The position numbers and the translations under genes are program-made. 12,984 nt of DNA from an uncultured Clostridia bacterium (lineage in GTDB: Bacteria > Bacillota > Clostridia > Oscillospirales > Ruminococcaceae), in contig CAMWRN010000043.1 of NCBI GenBank assembly GCA_947176675.1, forward strand, positions 1-12,984, read 5' to 3'. Below, one piece after another: positions 1 to 6,112 of the stretch. Position 1 is the first letter of the stretch, and every line of letters begins with the position of its first letter. Under the pieces are notes generated by a model that was given only the letters and a program-made list of their open reading frames with translations, made no database searches and was not told the origin of the DNA.

Positions 1-414
1 GAAAAAATAATAAACGTATCAGGGACAATTTTAAAGGTCATAATTATCCTTTTTGCCGCTTTCGGCATATGCTGCTTTGTAAAAATGATAAACAACGGCA
101 GCATAAAAGACAATGCCCAAAATATACATTACAAAAGATACGATCTCAATAATGACGGGAAAAGCAGCCTGCTGATAATATCGGGCAATGGAACCGTACA
201 AAAAGAAGCGGTAGACACGTTTGAGGACGTGCAGGCAATTTATGTCTGCAAAAGCATTTCCGACATTGAGCCGCATTCCTTTCGGGACATTGAGGGGCTG
301 AAGATACTTGTAATATCTGCCGACATTGATTCTCCGGAAAACGATCTGCCTATGCAGACAGATATGTTTTTTATTGAAGATTGTTTTGTCGCATTTACGG
401 ACATATATATTTAA
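1..414 (+). CDS. Partial membrane-anchored protein with a BspA-like leucine-rich repeat remnant (5' end outside window)
   Basis: The reading frame is open from the first base, so the gene starts before the window; the internal ATG at 85 is probably not its start. The first ~28 visible residues contain a hydrophobic segment (ILKVIIILFAAFGICCFV) that fits a single transmembrane helix. It is followed by a hydrophilic, presumably extracytoplasmic domain of about 110 residues. Within it, the stretch SISDIEPHSFRDIEGLKILV fits the LRR_5/BspA consensus (I..I...aF.gc..Lk.i.i), but only about one repeat is visible. The frame ends in TAA directly before a strong terminator, which supports this strand over the antisense frame at 31-276. 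Function is unknown; a surface or envelope role is inferred from the membrane segment. It converges on azlD. Confidence 0.6.
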   Translation, partial: EKIINVSGTILKVIIILFAAFGICCFVKMINNGSIKDNAQNIHYKRYDLNNDGKSSLLIISGNGTVQKEAVDTFEDVQAIYVCKSISDIEPHSFRDIEGLKILVISADIDSPENDLPMQTDMFFIEDCFVAFTDIYI

Positions 415-434
415 TACCGATTAAAATTTTATAT

Positions 435-481
435 AAAAATCTGCGTCAAAATTTGTATACGTGATCTTGACGCAGATTTTT
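435..481. terminator. Bidirectional intrinsic terminator between the LRR-like gene and azlD
   Basis: A perfect 15-bp inverted repeat (AAAAATCTGCGTCAA at 435-449, TTGACGCAGATTTTT at 467-481) encloses a 17-nt loop. The stem is followed by a T run on the + strand, and its A-rich left arm gives a U run on the - strand. It lies 21 nt after the + strand stop and 16 nt after the azlD stop, so it should end both convergent transcripts. Confidence 0.88.
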
Positions 482-496
482 TACATTTTTAATTAT

Positions 497-826
497 TTAA
501 TTTGCGATCGGTATTACATACTTCAAAAGCACCTCAACCGCCAGCGCGGCAATACATGCTGCCGCCGCCACTGCGAGCAGTCCCTTGTTCTTAAACGCAA
601 GCAGGACTGCCGCACCGATACCGACAGCCGCCGAAGCGATATTCCCAGTGGAATAAAACGCCGCGGGAATCGTCATTGCCCCCAGAACCGCATAAGGTAC
701 ATAGTACAAAAAGTCCTTGACAAAACGAGACTTTATTTTTTTTCTGAATATCACAAACGGAAGCATCCGAACCAGATAGGTCACTCCCGCCATTACGCCG
801 ATGTAGGCGATAATATTTACAGTCAT
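497..826 (-). CDS. azlD: AzlD family branched-chain amino acid export subunit
   Basis: Small hydrophobic protein of 109 residues, the usual AzlD size, with four likely membrane segments (about residues 3-21, 40-58, 62-79 and 82-105). The N-terminal pattern of a short helix followed by TYLVRMLPF and a basic loop (RKKIKSR) is typical of the family. AzlD is the small partner of AzlC; together they form a two-subunit exporter of branched-chain amino acids, described first through azaleucine resistance in Bacillus subtilis. The start codon overlaps the azlC stop (ATGA), which indicates translational coupling and 1:1 production. Transcription ends at the hairpin just downstream. Confidence 0.9.
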   Translation of the reverse strand: MTVNIIAYIGVMAGVTYLVRMLPFVIFRKKIKSRFVKDFLYYVPYAVLGAMTIPAAFYSTGNIASAAVGIGAAVLLAFKNKGLLAVAAAACIAALAVEVLLKYVIPIAN

Positions 827-1545
827 TCTGAAGCCGCCTCCTCCCGATCATCTTTGGGGAACAGCAAGGCTCCCGCCGCCGAAGCCGCAAGGGTGCAGAT
901 TATTATTGCAAATCCCGACGAAACGTGCGAGAATAAGGGTATGTACCGCAGTCCGCAGCTCATTACCGCCGAAATTATCACCGTGACAAGAACTCCAACG
1001 GACTTTCTTGCGGGAGGAATAAAAATCGCAATAAACATTCCGTAAATCGCTATGCCCAGCGCGGAGCGGAAGATCTCCGGCAGAACACTTCCCGCAATGC
1101 CGCCCAAAAGCGTCCCCGCAGACCAGCACAGAAAGGGCAGCAGTATCAGTCCGTACATATAGCTTGGGGTGATCTCCTTCGGTTTTCCCGAAGCCACTGC
1201 GAAGATTTCATCGGTAATACCGAACGCCGCCAAAAACCTGTGGGGCGTGGTAAAGCCCGTATCAAGCTTTTGGGACAGCGACAGGCTCATCAGAGCATAT
1301 CTCATATTTATTATAAGCTGAGCCAGAGCCATTTCAAACAGTGTTCCTGCGGCGGTGATTATCCCCAGACCCGCAACCTGCCCCGCAGAGGTAAGGTTAG
1401 TCATAGAAATTGCCGTTGCCGCCGCAGCCGAAACACCCTGCGTAACTGCGGATATTCCAAAGCTGAACGACACCGAAAGATACCCAAGTCCGATAGGCAC
1501 GCCGTCGGCAAGACCCTCCCTGAAGCTAAGCTTTTCCGATTCCAT
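823..1545 (-). CDS. azlC: AzlC family branched-chain amino acid permease
   Basis: Multi-spanning membrane protein of 240 residues from the chosen start. It opens with SFREGLADGVPIGLGYLSVS, which matches the conserved AzlC opening, and continues with several alternating hydrophobic helices (GITDEIFAVASG is a conserved family region). With AzlD it should export branched-chain amino acids or analogues. The frame could also start seven codons upstream (1566, behind CAGGAA). I prefer 1545 because AAAGAGGT lies 6 nt ahead of it and the family usually begins close to this point. It is first in a two-gene operon with its own promoter and overlaps azlD by 4 bp. Confidence 0.9.
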   Translation of the reverse strand: MESEKLSFREGLADGVPIGLGYLSVSFSFGISAVTQGVSAAAATAISMTNLTSAGQVAGLGIITAAGTLFEMALAQLIINMRYALMSLSLSQKLDTGFTTPHRFLAAFGITDEIFAVASGKPKEITPSYMYGLILLPFLCWSAGTLLGGIAGSVLPEIFRSALGIAIYGMFIAIFIPPARKSVGVLVTVIISAVMSCGLRYIPLFSHVSSGFAIIICTLAASAAGALLFPKDDREEAASE

Positions 1546-1598
1546 AAGCAGACCTCTTTCCAACATTTTGTTCCTGATTTTTTCACAAACAGACTATA

Positions 1599-1627
1599 AG
1601 TATACCAAATCTTATCGGAGATTTCAA
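1599..1627 (-). promoter_or_regulatory. Sigma-A promoter of azlCD
   Basis: On the - strand, TTGAAA (1622-1627) is followed after exactly 17 nt by TATACT (1599-1604), preceded by TG for an extended -10 (TGGTATACT). Transcription would start near 1592, giving a leader of about 45 nt to the preferred azlC start. It sits in the short gap after the uvrC stop, so azlCD need not depend on uvrC transcription. Confidence 0.75.
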
Positions 1628-1653
1628 GTCCGCTTTATTAACATTTTTTGCAG

Positions 1654-3483
1654 TTACAGCTCGCTTTGGACAAATTCGTACACCTGCTCCGCAAGTTCGG
1701 CGTTTATCCCCGCCGCCTTTGCAATGTCCTCCACAGAGGCTTTTTTAAATTCCTCTCTGGTCTTGAACGCGGTAAAAAGCTTCTGCGCCTTTTTTTCGCC
1801 AATGCCCTTTATTTGGGTCAAGCCCGTTTCATAGGATTGCTTTCTGTGCTTGCTCCGCTGATAGGTTATGGAAAATCTGTGCACCTCGTCCTGTATTTGG
1901 GTAACAAGCATAAACGCGCTTTTTGTCCCCGAAATGGAAATCTCCGAACCCGACGTTGCAATTGCGCGGGTACGGTGATTGTTGTCCTTGACCATACCGA
2001 AGATAGGAACAGTCACGCCCATTTCGCGAAGTATAGGCTCGACAGCATTCACCTGTCCCTTGCCTCCGTCCAGCAGGATAAGATCGGGCATACGGCTGAA
2101 GCCTTCGTCCTTTTCGTTTTCGTCAAGACCGTGTTTAAACCGCCGCTCAAGGACTTCTCTCATACTTGCATAGTCGTTCTGTATCGCAGTCTCCTTTATG
2201 GAGAATTTCTTGTACGCCTTTTTAAGCGGTCTGCCGTTCTCGAAGACCACCATTCCCGCAACCATGGAGGAGCTTCCTAAGTTGGATATATCATATGCTT
2301 CGATATATCGGGGCGGTTCGGGAAGTCCCAGAATTTTTCCAAGAGCCTCCAGCGCAACTATCTCCTTACCCGTCCGCCCGACTTTAATGGCAAGACTTTC
2401 GCTTGCGTTTGATTTCGCCATCATTATCAGCCGCAGACCCTTTCCTCGCTTTTTCGAGGAAATGTCCACAGCCCGTCCGCATCGTTCCCGCAGAAGCTTT
2501 TCAACCATTTCGCTGTTGGGAAGTTCCTCCTCGGTGATTATCTCGCGGGGAATTCTCGACGGATCGGAATAGTACTGCAAAACAAAGTCCTCCAGCATAT
2601 CCGCTTCGCTGTCCAGAGTGCCCAGATCGAATTCGGCGCGGTCGTAAAGACGTCCGCAGCGGTACATCAAAGCCGCCGCGCAGACGTTTTCGCCGTTCTG
2701 GGCAACAGCGATGATATCCGTGTCCCGCATATCATCGTCCATTATCTTCTGACGGTCGGCAGCGCGCTTTATCGCGGATATCCTGTCCCGAAGCCGCGCC
2801 GCAAGTTCAAAATCAAGCTCCTCGGCGGCTTTGTTCATCTGCTCCGTAAGGGTCTCCACCGATGCCTCAGAACCGTTTTGAATGTACTCCACCGCCTGTT
2901 TGATTACCTTTCCATACTCCTCCGCTGTAATGTCTCCAGCGCAAACGCCCATGCACTGCTTGATGTGATTGTTCAGACAGGGACGGTACTTGCCGATATC
3001 CCGCGGAAAAATCCTCTTGCAGGTGGGAAGCATGAAAACCTTGTTGACTTCCTCCACTGCCTGCTTTGCCACAAACGCGCTTGTGTAGGGACCCAGATAT
3101 GTCCCCTTGCCGCTTTTCTTCAATTCGGCAGTAATACGGGGAAACTCTCCGTCGGATATCTTGATATAGCTGTAGCCCTTGTCGTCCTTAAGCAAAATAT
3201 TGTACTTGGGCATATGCTGTTTTATCATGGAGCATTCCAGCACCAACGCTTCGTATTCGCTGTCGGTCACGATAAAGTCGTAATCGAAAACATGAGACAC
3301 CATTTTCGCCACCTTGGGGGTATGGTCGGGAGTCTCGCGGAAATAGCTTGTCACTCTGTTTTTCAGATTTTTCGCCTTTCCGATATAGATTATATTTCCG
3401 CCCTTATCCCTCATTCGGTACACCCCCGGAGAGGTCGTAAGCTTTGCGGTTTTTTCTCTAAGATAAGGAAGTCTTTCATTCAT
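1654..3483 (-). CDS. uvrC: Excinuclease ABC subunit C (UvrC)
   Basis: Nuclease of nucleotide excision repair that makes both incisions after UvrAB has located damage. At 609 residues it is full length. Domains in order: GIY-YIG nuclease (about 15-95; GVY at 20-22, YIG at 33-35, candidate catalytic R43, E83, N95); four cysteines C155, C169, C177 and C181, whose 8- and 4-residue final spacings match the iron-sulfur cluster ligands reported for E. coli UvrC; UVR coiled coil for UvrB contact (about 211-245, LDFELAARLRDRI); RNase H-like endonuclease (about 394-545; EAYDIS with D398, LLDGGKGQ with D472, DEVHRFSI with H535); and a C-terminal helix-hairpin-helix (556-607, IKGIGEKKAQKL). The frame extends 75 codons upstream, but the family begins at MNERLPYL; the start at 3483 lies 19 nt after the GNAT stop, with a weak GGTGG as SD. 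It is probably cotranscribed with the GNAT gene. Confidence 0.97.
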   Translation of the reverse strand: MNERLPYLREKTAKLTTSPGVYRMRDKGGNIIYIGKAKNLKNRVTSYFRETPDHTPKVAKMVSHVFDYDFIVTDSEYEALVLECSMIKQHMPKYNILLKDDKGYSYIKISDGEFPRITAELKKSGKGTYLGPYTSAFVAKQAVEEVNKVFMLPTCKRIFPRDIGKYRPCLNNHIKQCMGVCAGDITAEEYGKVIKQAVEYIQNGSEASVETLTEQMNKAAEELDFELAARLRDRISAIKRAADRQKIMDDDMRDTDIIAVAQNGENVCAAALMYRCGRLYDRAEFDLGTLDSEADMLEDFVLQYYSDPSRIPREIITEEELPNSEMVEKLLRERCGRAVDISSKKRGKGLRLIMMAKSNASESLAIKVGRTGKEIVALEALGKILGLPEPPRYIEAYDISNLGSSSMVAGMVVFENGRPLKKAYKKFSIKETAIQNDYASMREVLERRFKHGLDENEKDEGFSRMPDLILLDGGKGQVNAVEPILREMGVTVPIFGMVKDNNHRTRAIATSGSEISISGTKSAFMLVTQIQDEVHRFSITYQRSKHRKQSYETGLTQIKGIGEKKAQKLFTAFKTREEFKKASVEDIAKAAGINAELAEQVYEFVQSEL

Positions 3484-3502
3484 TCCGAACACCACCCAAA
3501 CA

Positions 3503-4000
3503 TCAATCGCTGTTTTTTCTGACATATTGTACTTCACGCAAAGATTTCCCGCCGATACTATTGTCAAGATATTTCCCGTTCGGTACAAAGCCCTGTCTTT
3601 CATAAAATTCTCTTGCTTTAGTATTTTCCTCCAACACCCAAAGAAATATGTCACTAAAACCCATTTCTTCAAGTCGGCGGACAGCTTCGGCAAAAAGCTT
3701 TTTCCCAAAGCCTTTCCCCATATAGTCGGGCAGAAGATAGATAGAAACTATCTCTCCCCACCCCGCCATGTCCCCGAAGCGGGAGGGACAAAAGCTTGCC
3801 GTACCTATAATTTCAACTTTCTCTGTCATCACAAGAGTGCTGATATTCGGTTTGTCTGCGGAAGCCGCCCACTGCCCTTGCGGTATGCTGTCGAGATAGT
3901 CCTGCGGAATTATCCCCTTATAGGCGAACTTCCAGCTTTCCTCATAAACGCGGCTTAAAGCGTTTATGTCATCGTCATTGCGAAGTCTCCGTATTTCCAT
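3503..4000 (-). CDS. GNAT family N-acetyltransferase
   Basis: Protein of 165 residues, one complete GNAT fold, transferring an acetyl group from acetyl-CoA to an unidentified amine. Visible motifs: beta-strand and acetyl-CoA pyrophosphate loop IYLLPDYMGKGFGKKLF (87-103, the R/QxxGxG/A-type loop here MGKGFG), and the C-terminal NTKAREFYERQGF (126-138). The N-terminal stretch ESWKFAYKGIIPQDYLD is common in Firmicute members of unknown substrate. The start at 4000 has AAGGAG five nucleotides ahead. The gene lies 19 nt upstream of uvrC and is probably in the same transcript. Oddly, the terminator of the preceding lipoprotein gene ends right at this SD, and I see no separate promoter. Confidence 0.9.
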   Translation of the reverse strand: MEIRRLRNDDDINALSRVYEESWKFAYKGIIPQDYLDSIPQGQWAASADKPNISTLVMTEKVEIIGTASFCPSRFGDMAGWGEIVSIYLLPDYMGKGFGKKLFAEAVRRLEEMGFSDIFLWVLEENTKAREFYERQGFVPNGKYLDNSIGGKSLREVQYVRKNSD

Positions 4001-4011
4001 ATTATCTCCTT

Positions 4012-4038
4012 AAAAAGGGTACCGTTCGGTACCCTTTT
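4012..4038 (-). terminator. Intrinsic terminator after the lipoprotein gene, abutting the GNAT ribosome binding site
   Basis: Perfect 12-bp inverted repeat AAAAGGGTACCG / CGGTACCCTTTT (4013-4024 and 4027-4038) with a very tight loop, followed on the - strand by a run of five T. It lies 19 nt after the lipoprotein stop. The T run is directly continued by AAGGAG, the SD of the GNAT gene, so the hairpin is also part of the GNAT leader. On the + strand it has the weaker tail TTTTGTTTT. Confidence 0.85.
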
Positions 4039-4057
4039 GTTTTGGCTTTAGTTTTAG

Positions 4058-5860
4058 TTATGTCGGTATCGGATAGCAGCCTATATAGATTCCCTGCTCC
4101 GCATACTCTTTCTGTTCTTCCGAAGATATCTTATGCTTCATATCGTCGGAAATAGGGTCTTTTGACCAGAGCATATAATCAACAGAGTATATATCAGGAT
4201 CATATTCGCCATAAAAATATCCTTCTATGTCCTCAAAAACCAATCCCGTACCGTCCTTAGCCGTACCTCCGAAATCAAAGTTTGCCCCGCTTCCCGTAAT
4301 ATCACTGCCGGACAGTGGTTCGTTGTCTATCCCGGCATGAACAAGCAGCGATGCCGCAGCAGTAAAATATGTTTTAGCATTGGCGTTAGCCTGCGTTATT
4401 TTGGATTTGTCAATGTAGTCCAGCATTTCGCTGCCGTAGGGTGTTTCCTGCATAACTGCTGTGAAGTCGCTTTCGATATTCTCAAGAAGCGTATCCATTT
4501 CCTCTTCGGTAATGTCAAGGAATTCTTTCTCCGCGTCAAGCTCAGGCATTGTGCTGCCCTTTTCAACGGTCACAACACCCTTGGGCATATAGGATACCTC
4601 CGCCGAACCGCTTACCGCAGAAACTCTGTCCAATGTTATCTCAAAATCTTTCCTGCCCGTTTTTACCGTACCCTCAGCTTTGCAGGAAATTTCCAGCGAC
4701 GGAATATCCAGCGTTATCGTATAGCTCTCTCCGTCTCTGGTTGAAGCAATGGTCGCAAGCTCACTTGTCTCGCCGTTTGCGGTAAGAGAAAATACTATCT
4801 CCGAGCCGTTTTCATTCCTTGTGATATCCGCTGCGACAGCGTCCTCTTCCTCGCCATCCTCACATACGCCCGACTTGAAGCTTTGCTTGTTGGAATTTTC
4901 GGGGTCTGCGCCGTAAAGAACGTCCGCGTAAAAGTACATATTCTCCCCATCGGCAGAACCCAGCAGGTCAATGTCCGTCATCATAAGCATATGGCTTTTG
5001 CTGTTTACATAGTGAACAATTTTAAGGTCGCAGCTGTCCATCTCGTCAAACAGCGACATTTTCTGTTCTTTTAGTTCGTCCTTGGTGTAGTATTCAAAAT
5101 CCTGTTCGTCTGCGTATTCGTTCAGATACAGGTCGACAAACCTTTCCGTCAGAGAAGCTATATCCTCTTTTGAATAGCTGTATGTAACGATGTTCGCGCT
5201 GACAGTCTCCCCTCCGATATCCGTATCTACCTTTTCCTCGGTAACGGGAGGGTGAGCCGCCGCAAAGTCCTCAAGTATTGCCGACAGCTTATCTTCAGTC
5301 TCCGAGCCTTCGTCCCCCATTGCTTCGGACATTTCCCCGATGTACTGCACAAACGCGTCGTATTCTTCCTGCTCCATAGCGTACTCCGTTCCAGAATCGG
5401 GAGCAAATATTGAACCCGCCAGCTTTTCCGCCAATCCCTCAAAGGTCACATCGTAAACGTGTCTGCCGGAATTTCCGTTAGTTCCTATCTTCAAGCCATC
5501 CCTGCCTGCATAGAGATAAATCTCCGCGGAAGTGCCTTCAGTGCCTGTCACCCTATAGATCTGGGCGGCTTTTTCGTCCTTTTCGTTGACGTATAACTCT
5601 CCGCTGAACTGTACACCCTCGATCTCAAAGTCAAGCTTTAAAGAACCGTCTTTGCAGGCTTCCTGCAAAATCTTATGTTCCTCGCCAAAAACATTTCCGG
5701 CCAGTGCTTTCATTGTGTTTTCCTGCGCCATAGAAATATACTCCGCAGGCTGTTCGTTCAGCATTTTTGTGTAGTTCGTACACCCCGACATTGTCAATGC
5801 AGCAGCCGCTGCCGCAGCAGTACAAGCCGCTGCTTTAAGCCCTCCCCAAAATTTCTTCAT
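4058..5860 (-). CDS. Secreted acidic lipoprotein, function unknown
   Basis: Not recognised as a named family. The 600-residue protein starts at the ATG at 5860 (AAAGGA six nucleotides upstream), not at the in-frame ATG six codons earlier. It has a textbook lipoprotein signal: MKKFW, an alanine-rich hydrophobic core, then lipobox LTMSGC with C27 as the lipidated residue. The mature part is strongly acidic (Asp/Glu-rich, e.g. EDGEEED), with beta-strand-like stretches alternating with helices. Residues about 30-465 look like one large beta-rich region. The last ~120 residues (from about 480) look like a separate domain with ITQANANAKTYFTAAASLL, a helix reminiscent of pilin-like proteins of Ruminococci, and an end rich in Tyr/Trp. 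It is transcribed alone from a strong promoter and followed by a terminator, next to the Fn3 surface protein, so a surface role is likely. Confidence 0.85.
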   Translation of the reverse strand: MKKFWGGLKAAACTAAAAAAALTMSGCTNYTKMLNEQPAEYISMAQENTMKALAGNVFGEEHKILQEACKDGSLKLDFEIEGVQFSGELYVNEKDEKAAQIYRVTGTEGTSAEIYLYAGRDGLKIGTNGNSGRHVYDVTFEGLAEKLAGSIFAPDSGTEYAMEQEEYDAFVQYIGEMSEAMGDEGSETEDKLSAILEDFAAAHPPVTEEKVDTDIGGETVSANIVTYSYSKEDIASLTERFVDLYLNEYADEQDFEYYTKDELKEQKMSLFDEMDSCDLKIVHYVNSKSHMLMMTDIDLLGSADGENMYFYADVLYGADPENSNKQSFKSGVCEDGEEEDAVAADITRNENGSEIVFSLTANGETSELATIASTRDGESYTITLDIPSLEISCKAEGTVKTGRKDFEITLDRVSAVSGSAEVSYMPKGVVTVEKGSTMPELDAEKEFLDITEEEMDTLLENIESDFTAVMQETPYGSEMLDYIDKSKITQANANAKTYFTAAASLLVHAGIDNEPLSGSDITGSGANFDFGGTAKDGTGLVFEDIEGYFYGEYDPDIYSVDYMLWSKDPISDDMKHKISSEEQKEYAEQGIYIGCYPIPT

Positions 5861-5934
5861 GATCTGTCCTTTCCGCATAAATATCCAAAATAATTATGCA
5901 CTAACATTTTATACTGTGTATCCCTAAAAACTTT

Positions 5935-5948
5935 TGCACATTTGTGCA
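5935..5948. promoter_or_regulatory. Inverted repeat in the lipoprotein leader (possible operator or small RNA hairpin)
   Basis: TGCACA-TT-TGTGCA is a perfect 6-bp inverted repeat, flanked by TTT on one side and TCAAAA on the other so that the symmetry nearly continues. It lies about 14-27 nt downstream of the expected transcription start. This is a typical place for a repressor site. No regulator can be named. Confidence 0.35.
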
Positions 5949-5968
5949 TCAAAAGAATCATTACTAAA

Positions 5969-5997
5969 ATTATACACCTGTAAAGCCTTTCTGTCAA
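5969..5997 (-). promoter_or_regulatory. Perfect consensus sigma-A promoter of the lipoprotein gene
   Basis: On the - strand, TTGACA (5992-5997), a 17-nt spacer and TATAAT (5969-5974): both hexamers and the spacing match the consensus exactly. Transcription would begin near 5962, leaving a leader of about 100 nt before the start codon at 5860. Strong basal transcription is expected unless a regulator acts on the leader. Confidence 0.9.
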
Positions 5998-6079
5998 TTA
6001 TTCTGGCACCGCTCACAATATTTTTAACATAAATGCCAAATCACACCAAACCGCCTGACATGAAATTGTACAAAATAAA

Positions 6080-6105
6080 GCGGATCAGCTTTTCAGCCGA
6101 CCCGC
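6080..6105 (-). terminator. Intrinsic terminator of the Fn3 protein gene
   Basis: Read on the - strand, GCGGGTCGGCT pairs with AGCTGATCCGC as 11 bp including two G-U pairs, closed by a GAAA tetraloop, and is followed by TTTATTTTG. It begins 7 nt after the TAA stop and lies upstream of the lipoprotein promoter, so the two surface genes are separate transcripts. Confidence 0.85.
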
Positions 6106-6112
6106 CGTTAAT

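Noticed and set aside
31..276. Open frame of 81 codons on the - strand with hydrophobic content
   Set aside because: It is antisense to the + strand frame that is open from base 1 and ends directly before a terminator; its start has no properly spaced ribosome binding site.
3484..3708. Upstream extension of uvrC by 75 codons
   Set aside because: The extra residues overlap the GNAT gene and resemble no UvrC; the family begins at MNERLPYL at 3483.
5861..5968. Riboswitch in the ~100-nt lipoprotein leader
   Set aside because: Apart from one 6-bp inverted repeat there is no multi-stem architecture or known conserved core, and no terminator or SD-masking stem before the start codon.
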